This document shows positions 12,558-22,649 of a stretch of DNA of 64,000 nt, in pieces. The notes under the pieces were generated by a model. The model made no database searches. It was not told the DNA's origin and was given only the letters and a program-made list of their open reading frames with translations. The first letter of the stretch is position 1. Each line of letters starts with the position of its first letter. The translations under genes were made by a program, and so were the position numbers. Source of the DNA: Reticulitermes lucifugus (lineage: Eukaryota; Arthropoda; Insecta; Blattodea; Rhinotermitidae); contig JAKCWW010000887.1 of NCBI GenBank assembly GCA_026260175.1, forward strand, positions 1 through 64,000. Reading direction: 5' to 3'.

Positions 12558-12684
12558 AATAATTTTAACGTTTGTTGTATGTGACGAACTTTGAATAAAT
12601 ATACTTTCGTGATTAGTCGTTAGAATGAACAGGCCCATGAGAACCCTTAATATAAGCGGCTTGGCTGCCGAAATTCGAACAGGG

Positions 12685-12798
12685 AATACTCAATGAAAAC
12701 CAACTAATGCACATAAATTTTATTCACAGTAGTTTATTCTTAAGAATAAACTGCTGTGAATAAAGTTTATGTGCATTAGTTGGTTTTCATTGAGTATT
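12685..12798. repeat. 114-bp near-perfect palindrome flanked by 13-bp direct repeats
   Basis: The arms 12685-12741 and 12742-12798 are complementary at all but a few positions, with no spacer (centre TTCTT/AAGAA). The outer ends are AATACTCAATG / CATTGAGTATT. TTCGAACAGGGAA occurs at 12674-12686 and again at 12837-12849, so the palindrome plus 38 bp on its right sits between direct repeats. No coding content. Such a structure can form by template switching or by end-to-end joining of a small element; the sequence does not decide. Confidence 0.9.
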
Positions 12799-12956
12799 TC
12801 TTAATTGAAAAGATGCACGGTAAATACAATGTTAAGTTCGAACAGGGAACTTCTCAAGTATAATTGTCATAATTTTTATATATCTTAAACGGAATTTTTG
12901 ATACTATTATTATAATATCAGCATAAGTATTACTATCAGTACTGCTACTTCTACTT

Positions 12957-12957
<1 letters not shown>

Positions 12958-13008
<51 letters not shown>
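12958..13008 (+). repeat. (TAG)17 microsatellite
   Basis: Seventeen uninterrupted TAG units. In the minus frame this gives a poly-threonine run, so the open frame at 12854-13048 is a composition artefact. Confidence 0.97.
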
Positions 13009-13009
13009 C

Positions 13010-14695
13010 AATAGAAGTATTGGCCGTAGCAGTTGGAGCAGTATTCATGATAACGTAATATTTATTGCTATTCTTATGCTTCTTCCTCCCCTTATTCTTA
13101 TCATAATCATACGACTTGGGACACCTAGAGTCAATGTGAAGCGGCCAGGTTTGTGTTCAAGTTTAGCACACAGCTGCCTAAATCTAGGATCCACTTTTCC
13201 CAACCGGCATCATATGCATCTGCCGACATCAGGGCAGACTGGACCCTTCAACGCATTCATAGATGTCGAATCCACACATTAAGTTTCATGCTCTATACTT
13301 GTTGGATTTTTTAATTCCTCTACAATTCCCGCTCAGTATTTTGTGCATCAAATAAATTTCTTTTTTCGCTCGGCGGATATCTGGCTTGTCGAAGAGAGGG
13401 ACTGCTTTATTTTACATACTATTTCTGAATCCCAGCTACGAAAATATCACAATTTTTTCTCCGTTTAATTTTCGTTCAGTTGAGGTTTTTTTCCTTCTTA
13501 GCGAAAAAACACTCACACGTCCATGTAAATTGCAAATTTAATTTTTGTCTGTACCACTGAAAGTTTTCAAAATTGTCCCAGTTCAGCACTCAGTCCTTCG
13601 CGTGTTTTTGTTGCATCGGCCTGACTCTCGTGGAATGGGCAGACTGAATCACGGCAGCTGCCCGTTGGACTGCATGGCCTCGGGTACTACATCAAACGAA
13701 ATGTTATCACATGTTACTTCATTTTCTCCTAACCGTAGGGACAACTCTGTGCCTACGGGACCAGTTTACACAAACGCACACCTTGAGAGCGGACAAGATT
13801 ACGTGGAAAATTTCAAGTTACTTTGTTTAATAATGTAAGTTATACAGGTTCTGAAGTTTAAATTCCCGGCAAAGCCATTATTAACATTTCTCCCTCATTG
13901 TCTGTCTGTCTCTTACCACTCTTGCGTTGTCGTGGTACTTTCTATACAGTACGCACTAAACCTCCTTTGCTAGGAAAATGGATCTGATGACGTCACTGTA
14001 GGCAGTTTCACTTATCTAGATTCAAAATAATCTAATTTATTAGTTAATACAGTGCCCAATAAATGTTTAATTTCAAGAGTACCTGACCAAATATAAAAAT
14101 ATGTAGGTTTTATTATAAGATCTTCCCATTCTAAAACAAATAAGTTTTTGTATATGAACACAACTGAAATAAACTTCTCAGTAGCGAAATATCTTGCAAT
14201 TGAATCCTTTCTGCAATGTAATTAATTTTCAATTTAATGTAATATTGTACATGAAAATGACATTGAGTGGCGAAATAACAAATATCAGGTACATTACAGG
14301 TATGTAGGCTCTTGTTAAATATTCAGAATTAAAACCTGCAATATAAAGTAGCTAGTTCCTCTTTCGATTGACAAGAAATTCTAATCTCCTTACATGGTAC
14401 AAATTGACAAAAGTAGAACTGCGAAAGATGAATCAGAAATGACATAAAAAGCGGCCATATCCTACTTTAAAAGAGGTCTAAATACTATTCCGTTATTCGT
14501 TTTCAGTAAATGAATAAATGCAGAAAACTGTCGGTACAGCTGCATTCTTGGCTAAGACTCTTATTTCGATTTCGGAATGTAAGCAGGTATGCTAAACACT
14601 CAACCGCAATACTCAGTATAGAAAAACGCCAAACGCAAAATAAACTATGGAGTAAAATTTTAAGTAGAAACAATATCAATATCATCGCATTGATA
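13010..14695. other. No gene seen
   Basis: Mixed AT-rich DNA with two GC-richer patches (13130-13290 and 13600-13790). The 97-codon plus frame at 13545-13838 has no recognisable domain or repeat. The frames around 14503-14751 oppose each other on the two strands. Confidence 0.5.
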
Positions 14696-14699
14696 TATT

Positions 14700-14990
14700 T
14701 AACAAGAGGGGAAATATATGCGTCAAGTAACATTGAGACGCGTTCCCGCAACGACTGTTGCCGTGGAAAATCAATATATTATAAATATTATAAAAGTGCG
14801 TCTGTTTTCTTGCCCTATTTATCCGGCATGCAAAGCGCATGCGCAGTATTATATTGTCATCTGTGTCCTGTCTGGCTGTAACAAATTTTTCCACATTATC
14901 TCATAAACAGCACGATTTTCGGAAAACATTATTAAACACAAAATGTGTTTTGATTTTCCCTACAACTTTTGTCTGATCACTTCAACAAGT
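14700..14990 (+). repeat. Unnamed interspersed repeat, copy 1
   Basis: Diverged copy of the sequence at 34535-34785. Shared landmarks in order are ACAAGAGgGGaAATatatGCGT, TTGAGaCGCGTTCcCG, CGCAGTATTAtATTgTC, CTGTCTGGcTgtaac, TTTTTCCACATtaTCtCATAA, CAGCAcGaTTTTCGG and AAAATGTGTTTTGATTTTcc (lower case marks differing or uncertain positions). The open frames that overlap it (14510-14881 and others) are shadows. No terminal inverted repeats or coding region found, so the class is unknown. Confidence 0.7.
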
Positions 14991-17900
14991 GTGGGGCTAA
15001 TGTGATAAATGGTATAGGAATAACTATGCAAAATTGCAGTTAAAACAATCAGTATTAGTCGAGATTTAGGCAAGATACGTTTCATGAACGTAAATGTACT
15101 AAAAGTTAAAATGCTTGGTAAAGGAACGTAAAATACATTCTATTATATTTCATTAATTTATTTATAATTATTCCTTGAATATAAACTTTTATCCGGCATA
15201 AAAAGGTTCTTAAAATATCAAGGACGTTGTGACAAAAATTACTGGATGACACACTTCACACGTAACTGGCGTAGGGTAGCTAGAAGACATGCACATGCAC
15301 AATCCACAGACCTACACACACACACACACACACACACACATCTACGCACACGCGCGCAAGTCTTTGAAGAAAATGGGGAAAGAGACAGGTTTTCAGAAGA
15401 GTTGGTCCACTTGCTTTGGGCTGTCATGGGAAAGACAGAGTAAGAGTTAGTCTTTACGTAATCCTGGGAAGGGAGAGGCTAGGTCTTTTTGGTTCATTAC
15501 GAAGGGTGGAGCTTTGCCTTTCAGGTGGAATTGTAGACTCCGTTGTTAAAGATTCAATGAAGCAAAAAAACGACAGAATGTCTGACGGAGTGACTGACTG
15601 CAAGCCGTCCGAATCTTATAAGAATCGATTGATGCCATTCTTTTATTTACGAAGAAGCTTTCAGTAATTGTGTCTTGCGGATGTAGCACTAGTGTTTTAT
15701 TACAACAAATACTTTCAACACTGTTTTAATAACTGTATGTTGTTTGGTAAATTTTATGATAAGAAGGAATTTCCAGTATTTTTCCTTGATTCAATAAGAA
15801 TTTTGTAAGGACTGCGATAAATTTTTGCGTTCTTTCCAGAAAATGCCTAAAAGAAGGCATAATGAAGAAACCATGTCTCTCTGTCTGAAATCTTCACGTC
15901 TGAAACTACTGAACAGAATTCAAGTAAATCTAACGTGGAAGTATGCACGAAAATATTGCGGATACATTGAATTTTATATATCTAACCTTACATAAAATTC
16001 TTATCAGACATGCTCGTTTTTTTTCAGTAAGACATAATCATAGCAAAGGGGGATTTTATCTAAAATTCGACTTGTTGAAAATATGTATATTTTATTTTAA
16101 AAAATACTGGAGCAAAACCTGTTGAAATTTTAATTTGAAGAATAAAATCCATTCAGCAGACAATTTCTATTCAAGTGTAATATGTTTTGCACACAAAAAC
16201 AAATTCGTTAATAATACCTAACTTCAGTACCGATCCGATTAAATAGGATAAAAGAATACAGAACTCTTTTTATAATGAATATAAAACACCAAATATCGAT
16301 ACCATGAAAAGCTTCTAACTTGCTCTCATCACTGTATAGTAATGAGGGAAACATAGTTACTCACATAATGTTTGATAAGGGGTTGGAAAGAAAAAATTGA
16401 ATGAAATGTTTTGTTAATATATGTCCATGCCTTACATTGATAATCACAGCCTTAACGTGGCAGTGAGTTCACTAAGAAACCATGCCCTACATGCCCTGTA
16501 GTGATGTTGGAGAAGAGCGTGTTGGTTAAAAGCCAGGAGTATTTTCAGGTTTAAAAAGTACAGCGTGCATCTAATGAAAAACAGCACAGTGTTCGTGATA
16601 AAGTCTGAACTGTTTTAAAGTGATGACTTTAAAGCTGACTGATGCGACATGGTGAAACGTAGTCATGGTTAAGTTATTAAATGCTTTCTTAGTATATTTC
16701 GGAACAAAGCTGAGATAACTATAACAGACACACGATCATGTTAACCTTTTTTCCCTGCTGAGAATCAAAATCAGCAGTTCCAACGGAGCAGAAATAAATG
16801 CAGAGGGAAATAAAAAACAAGGGAGTCGAATTGAAGAAAAATTAAATTTAAGCGGTATGTGAGAAATCAAATTTATTGAAGAGGTGTTTTAAAATGAGAC
16901 ATTTATTGCCCCAAAACTGATAATAGATGATAATAATTAAGAATTAAAATCAGACATTTCGGAAAGCCATGAAATCTTAAGTAAACCTGAGTTTGACCCA
17001 TTATGTGGGTAAAACCCCACACCTCATATAAACCAAATATAACCTTCTTGACATATTTACAGGCAATAAAAAATCTGCGATTCAGCTTGAGCAAGTCATC
17101 TTATGTTTTTACAAAACAATTACAAAAAGCATTGCCGAAATCCATAGCTATTTAGCTATAAAACAATTTAGAATTATTGTAAGATTCTTTCCCAAAAACT
17201 TCGTCTCTCTAATTACATACAGACAGTGTCATAAAAGCTCTTTTTGATGTATATAAATTGTTGTTATAACTGAGCCGCGCAGCATGTTCAAGTACGAGAT
17301 ATTAAGTGTGTGCTGGAACCTTTCCTTTCGACGTCTAAGTATTGTCTTCAAATTTTATCCAGTGCATAAGACATAGACGTACAATTAGATTAGCGACGGC
17401 GAATCACTGGCAATCGTGCCACAGTGGAACTTCAACAAACGTTCCAGGTGCTTAAACGTTTGCGTCAAAGAAATATTTTTAATAAAATAAGTAGAAACTA
17501 AGTTACCAACGAAATGTTAAGTTACGTGTGTGTGTATGGCTTATAATGAATTTGTGTTCATGTATACTGCAAGTTTACCAGTTCTGTTTCAGCACGTAGC
17601 CTTAAAAAGAGTTCACGATCCCAAGGTTTAGGTCCGTTCTTTAAGTAAAAGCTGACGTGAATAGAACTGAATACACATTTACTCGTAGAAAAGTCAGAGA
17701 ATGTACATAACCGAACATTCTATAATCTATATACTTTTATAGAAATGTGATTTAGAAGAGGATACATTTACCATTGATGCTTCTTTAATTTTATTATACT
17801 GACAATCTGATATCGGAAGCATACATCTTTCGTCTAAGCCTCCTGTCTTGCACAATATTAATCTCACTTTTACTACACCCTAATAAAATTTACTGTGCTT

Positions 17901-19665
17901 ACAGAGTAAGTTTGAGATTTCTAGTCATGAAAATGACTATGTCCAGATAAAACACAAATGCTAAACAACTTTGCTTGGTATATGCTTTCTAAAGTGACAG
18001 TTTTGCTAAAGTAAACAGGAGAGAGAAAGGGAAAATTAATCCTTTTCGTAGTTCAGTTCCATAGCTTCTTTCGTTTTAAGAGCATACATTCTGACATGAT
18101 TTACCACTGTACAGATTATATAACTCTAGGCTAATACTTCTAATTTCAATGATGGATACTTCGTAGGTAGATTTGTATTTGGTTATATCATTGAAAGATC
18201 TTATATTTTGCGTCACTTTGGCACACAAGAACAAAAACGTGCTTAATGCATATATATATATGCACGCACACACACACATATATATATATATAGTGTCGGT
18301 CTTGAGAAGCTATATTACGCTTACGGATACTCGAGAAATTTCTCTTTAATTTATTGAAGACGAAGGTGTATTTGTCATGTTCAGAGGAGGAATTCACAGT
18401 CTCTAATCTGAGCCACACGAAGCAGTCCACATCATCAGGTCACATTCTATCATTTCCTTCTGACTATTAAATTCTTGTGTACAATATAATGACCTAGAGG
18501 ACCTTATAATACTATGTATTATATTAACTTTACCTCATTTTCCTGATTTTTGGGGGGTTTTGTGGGGAAAAAGTATTCGAGACAAGAGCTTGTAACTTCC
18601 TAGAATGAAGTTTTAGTTGCGTCTGGGCAGCAAGGCACAAATTTAAGGATTGCAACTAACGTTTTGTAAGGATGTCCTACACAAAATTTACTGAAACTCA
18701 ACAGACAGTTTAGGCAATTAAATATGCAACCCTAATTAAACAACCTTTACTTAATGAACGCATTTTTCTCTTCGACTACGGATTATATGCAAATAAATCT
18801 AAATGTAGAGATCATATACGTATTAAGAAAATACTCTTTTTTCATAAGCAAGAAAAAAATTATGTCTATTATGAGTCAGATACAACGGAATGTCTAACTG
18901 TGCTTCCGTAGCACAGACAGAATTACTGCCATCCTCTCCCCCAGCTTCTCACATTCATCATAGAAACAACTGTAGGTTATACGGACAATATAGTAGCTAT
19001 ACATACACATTCAGATTCATGCATATTGAATTCCCGGTAGGCAGTGCAACTTTATATGGGATGACAAATAAATTGGCGTTGTTAAATAATAGCAAACTTT
19101 GCAGTAGGAGTGAGGTTGGTCCCAGTAGTACAAGGACAACGAAGAGAGATCGTGCATCATTTGCACTCTGCACCGTCCTCAACCGGGTTGGAGGGATGCT
19201 TCTACCCCTCCACCTACTATTTCATCGTCTTGTTTGCATATGTAAATGCTCCGCTGAAAACAAGAATGATCAAATCAATTTCCCCGGAATTTTCCGTGCG
19301 GAGATATGTTTCCCTTTTGTATGTGTCGTAAATGTTTCGATTAGGACATCTAAGCCCTCCTAATGAATAAATACGTGTATATACATACACATACATTATT
19401 TGTAAAAATACAAACTTACTTTAACCATTACAGAAGGTGGGGTAAAGAAAGGAAATTACGTCTTTATTAAGTAATGTAACAAATAACAAAGAAAAATGAA
19501 GATGAAATGAAATGGAGTAAAGAATGGAAACCTGAAATGACGAGAGAAATAAACAGAAGTCTTAAAATTAAAAGAGAAAATAATATTGGAAGTGAAGAAA
19601 ATGAATGAATAAACAAGGAGACGAAGATTAACAAAATAATATCAAAAACAATTTAATATTATTAT
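14991..19665. other. No gene seen; simple repeats only
   Basis: Simple repeats are an (AC)n run at 15314-15340 and alternating TA/CA at 18250-18293. The open frames near 15239-15443 and 18076-18430 are driven by those runs. The 157-codon plus frame at 18890-19363 is the longest non-repeat frame in the window, but shows no family resemblance, no matching splice context and a second overlapping frame at 19110-19331. I treat it as unsupported. Confidence 0.5.
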
Positions 19666-19667
19666 TT

Positions 19668-19912
19668 CTTTTCATGGCGCCAGAGCCCCTACTGGGCCAG
19701 GGCCTCATTACCAAGGCTTCACCATCACATCCACTTAGACACACCACACTTGGTAGGATTCCTCTGGACGAGGGATCAGCCCGACACAGAGACTTCTGCC
19801 TGACAACACACAATACTCACAAGACACAGACAACCGTGCTCCCGACGGGATTTGAACCTGCAATCTCAGGAAGCGAGCGGCCACACACCCACGTCTTACA
19901 CAGCACGGCCAA
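19668..19912 (-). repeat. tRNA-derived SINE, minus strand
   Basis: On the minus strand the element begins near 19912 (GGCCGTGCTGTGTAAGACGT). A B box GGTTCAAATCCC lies at 19859-19848, and an A-box-like region around 19900-19880. A roughly 170-bp body (CTGGGCCAGTAGGGGCTCTGG at the 3' end, before 19670) completes it. The plus-strand translation contains VLPTGFEPAISGSERP, the string produced by antisense reading of SINEs of this type in many arthropod assemblies. The plus frame at 19674-19928 should not be annotated as a protein. Confidence 0.75.
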
Positions 19913-19929
19913 TAATATTTTAGTATAGA

Positions 19930-20940
19930 AGTTGATAATACCTTTAATTTTTTTTCTGCTTTTTGACATATTAAATTTTTGTTATTTTAATTTAAGAAAA
20001 TGGAAACCTACTGCAAACCTCGCGCATTTACTTTGATGCTGCAAGAAAATTAGCATTAACTTTGGCTTCGGTGTGGAGGAAGGCATCATCCTAGGTGATT
20101 CGTTTTGCGGCTTCTTAAGTAAAGTACCAATCGATGTGAATTTATGGAGAGTGTTAAAGGACGTGGGAAAGATGTTATTATCATCAACCGCGCTCGGTCT
20201 GAAACATCCCCTGAAGTGCATTTCGCCTTTTGCATTGCGCTTTGGTTTGCAAATGATATGCAGTAAGCAGTGTTTGTGTTTGGTGCTCGGAAAGTATCAT
20301 TACGGGCTCCAGATAGTGACAGAGCTGGTGTTGGTGGGCGGGGGTGGCAAAGAGGAATGGGGTGAGTTTGTGGCCTGTGGGAAAGCGATATTGATTTCAA
20401 TGTCACGTGACCGACCAGTACTTTCGGGGGTTGAAGGGGGAGGCGGGAAAACGTAATGTGTAGCAGTAGAAGCTAGCCAAAAATAATCTCCAGATCACAA
20501 ATTTCTCTCAAGTCTCCAGCTATTCTCTTCAACACAAGAATTTCTAAGGCTGATTTCAAAAGACACTGAGAAGAAAACCTCAGGCTGATTTTCTCTATGC
20601 ATTATTGTCTGCTGCTTTCTGCTAGTATATCGTTTGTTTTCCTCGTTTAGTATCCTTGCACCAATGCTCCTTACACGTATTCATCTTATGACTACTCTTA
20701 CCAGTGTAAAAAACCGTCGAAACCTGGAAACCTTCAACAAAGAAATGCTCTTTTCGATATTGGGGAGCAATGGACAGAAAAGTACTTCCACATTCATTGT
20801 TTATCAGTAATCAAAGCGTTAAGCAGTTACGTCTCTGGTACAAGTCACTAAATAAATAACTATGGAAAGTATTTGTAATGCAAAAAAGACACATAATTTT
20901 GAGGCCCATTAGACAAGAAGACAAAAGTAGGAGAAAACAT
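19930..20940. other. No confirmed gene; GC-richer island 20060-20460
   Basis: The stretch 20060-20460 is GC-richer than its surroundings and open on both strands (127 codons plus at 20073-20456, 106 codons minus at 20406-20086). Neither frame shows a domain, and G-rich tracts (20335-20360, 20427-20450) skew both translations. It could be an unrecognised repeat or a diverged exon. Confidence 0.35.
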
Positions 20941-21004
20941 TCAGCTATTTCCTTCCGTAAAGGGATAACAGCGATGTATGGATGTTCTCTGCATGCAGCA
21001 GCTT

Positions 21005-21445
21005 CCAACGTGGTCCTGACGGAAACACTAGGGCAGTACACGGAGAAGCGTCACCTATAATTGATGTCCAACGTGGTCCTGACGGAGACACTAGGGCAGT
21101 ACACGGAGAAGCGTCACTTATAATTGATGTCCAGCGTGGTCCTGACGGAGAAACTAGGGCAGTACACGGAAAAGCGTCACCTATAATTGATGTCCAACGT
21201 GGTCCTGACGGAGACACTAGGGCAGTACACGGAGAAGCGTCACTTATAATTGATGTCCAGCGTGGTCCTGACGGAGACACTAGGGCAGTACACGGAAAAG
21301 AGTCACTTATAATTGATGTCCAACGTGGTCCTGACGGAGACACTAGGGCAGTACACGGAAAAACGTCACTTATAATTGATGTCCAACGTGGTCCTGACGG
21401 AGACACTAGGGCAGTACACGGAAAAGCGTCACTTATAATTGATGT
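21005..21445 (+). repeat. 63-bp minisatellite, seven units, open on both strands
   Basis: Seven exact-length units start at 21005, 21068, 21131, 21194, 21257, 21320 and 21383, followed by a partial restart at 21446. Because 63 is a multiple of three, frames without a stop in one unit stay open. The plus frame 20982-21497 (171 codons) repeats RGPDGDTRAVHGEASLIIDV plus Q. The minus frame 21406-20945 (153 codons) repeats VSPSGPRWTSIISDASPCTA plus L. Variation between units is low and partly synonymous-looking (CAACGT/CAGCGT). There is no signal peptide, splice context or flanking domain, so a minisatellite is the safer call; a small repetitive protein is possible but unproven. Confidence 0.9.
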
Positions 21446-21499
21446 CCAACCGCACAGTCTCCCTCAGATCTCGTGGTCACTGCTTCATGAACAATGAAC

Positions 21500-22200
21500 G
21501 GGAGTGTGTGTTTGAAAGTGATAAAAGGCAGAAATTACCCTCCTTCTAACTATAATCGAAACACGGACCTCCGGAATCTAAGGGAGATATTATACTACTG
21601 ACTGGGATAACCGGGCTAACCTATTCCTCATTATCTGCCAAGTAAATTATAACACTGTATTCTGTGGGTTTTTATAGAAATCTGAATATTTACTGCGGAA
21701 ATATTAAGGGTTCCGTCACTTCGAGAACAGTGACATCTACTGCTGCTTCAAGCGATCCTCTCGAGAAAAAATTGTAGGTTTATATTTTTAATCTTTACGT
21801 CTTTAGATAACAATTGAAGAGATAAAAATTGTGAACCAGACAGCAAACATTCCCCGAATTTAAAGTTCGCTCAATTTAATCGTGAACTAAATTTTCATTT
21901 CTAGTTTCGTTCTTAAATATTTGAAATTTGTCACGTTTCCAAAGGAATTCAGAACTATGTTATGGTGTTATTTTTCCTGAGTTGTGGTAACAAGGAATGA
22001 CCATATACTTAGTTTTCTCTGAGATCTGACAGCGAAACATACAAAACATTATGGCTGTGCTCTAAAAGTAGCAAATAAGATAAAATGGCTTTTGTCATGA
22101 AATGCGGGCTGTATTAATTTTGAAAGTCACATAAACGTTAGGTTTCGAATAAGTACTCCAGGCTATGTACAAGTTCGCATACCTAAACGCTCAGTAGGCT
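21500..22200. other. No gene seen
   Basis: AT-rich with no extended open frame or recognisable repeat. Confidence 0.55.
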
Positions 22201-22209
22201 AATGCTTGA

Positions 22210-22620
22210 TGTTTTTGCAAAGTGATCACAATATCATATTGATTCCACCAGTCAAATCAAACATACGATGTCGCAATGTCTCACTCTCTATGCAAATTTG
22301 CTTCATATGGAATGGCAATGGCATATCCAAAGGTGATGCTCTTTCGACCCTGACAGTTCTATTTCCAATAGCGCTGCTATGTCTCGTGGGGAATGTGGCC
22401 TGTGGCACATGCAACGCAATACTGAATGTCACATTTTGAATTATGGTCCCTGTTGGAGATCATGTCCTGTAGAATGTCTGCTGAGTTTCATCCAACGCAA
22501 AACTATACCAACAAATAAGTGGAAGCTTTGCCAGTTGTAGTGATGGCCGCGTTCCACGTGGCGGACACACATAGCAGTATATTTCCGACTGACGCTTTGT
22601 TTGACGGGTTGACATGACTC
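22210..22620 (-). other. GC-richer segment with a long near-open minus frame, unidentified
   Basis: On the minus strand a frame runs from about 22600 to 22226 with a single internal stop. It includes LAKLPLICWYSFALDETQQT, then after the stop SPTGTIIQNVTFSIALHVPQ and ATFPTRHSSAIGNRTVRVER. Composition is more protein-like than most frames here. I recognise no family. It may be a pseudogene or transposon fragment, or chance within a GC-richer repeat. An opposing plus frame (22206-22439) also exists, which weakens the case. Confidence 0.25.
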
Positions 22621-22649
22621 CTCCTTATAGGAGTATATGCATGTCCCAA

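Larger units (their letters stand above)
12116..12613. mobile_element. 498-bp foldback element with hammerhead-like motifs in both arms
   Basis: The left arm (12116 to about 12360) and right arm (about 12368-12613) are inverted complements over nearly their full length. Outer ends are ATCACAAATGTATA and TATACTTTCGTGAT. Inner matched blocks include TTAAAATTATTTTG / AAAATAATTTTAACG, the GGCGACTAGTTTCG block, CCAAGAACAGAGGTACAG / CTGTATCTTTGTTCTTGG and GTGTCAGATACAAGAA / TTCTTGTATCTGACAC. The arms differ by scattered substitutions and small indels (roughly 80-88% by eye). No protein is encoded. Each arm carries a hammerhead-type core reading outward to its own end, listed separately. Paired terminal repeats with small hammerheads are typical of Penelope-like elements, so a non-autonomous relative or remnant is my inference. 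No clear target-site duplication was seen. Confidence 0.8.

Noticed and set aside
16639-16670. Hammerhead-like string CTGATGC...GAAACGTAGTC
   Set aside because: The first core strand ends in C instead of A, no stem II can be drawn between the strands, and no foldback element surrounds it. At best a decayed relic.
18890-19363. 157-codon plus-strand open frame
   Set aside because: No domain, no compositional or splice support, and an overlapping second plus frame and minus frame. Best explained as chance.
19674-19928. Plus frame with LPTGFEPAIS
   Set aside because: Antisense reading of a tRNA-derived SINE head, not a protein.
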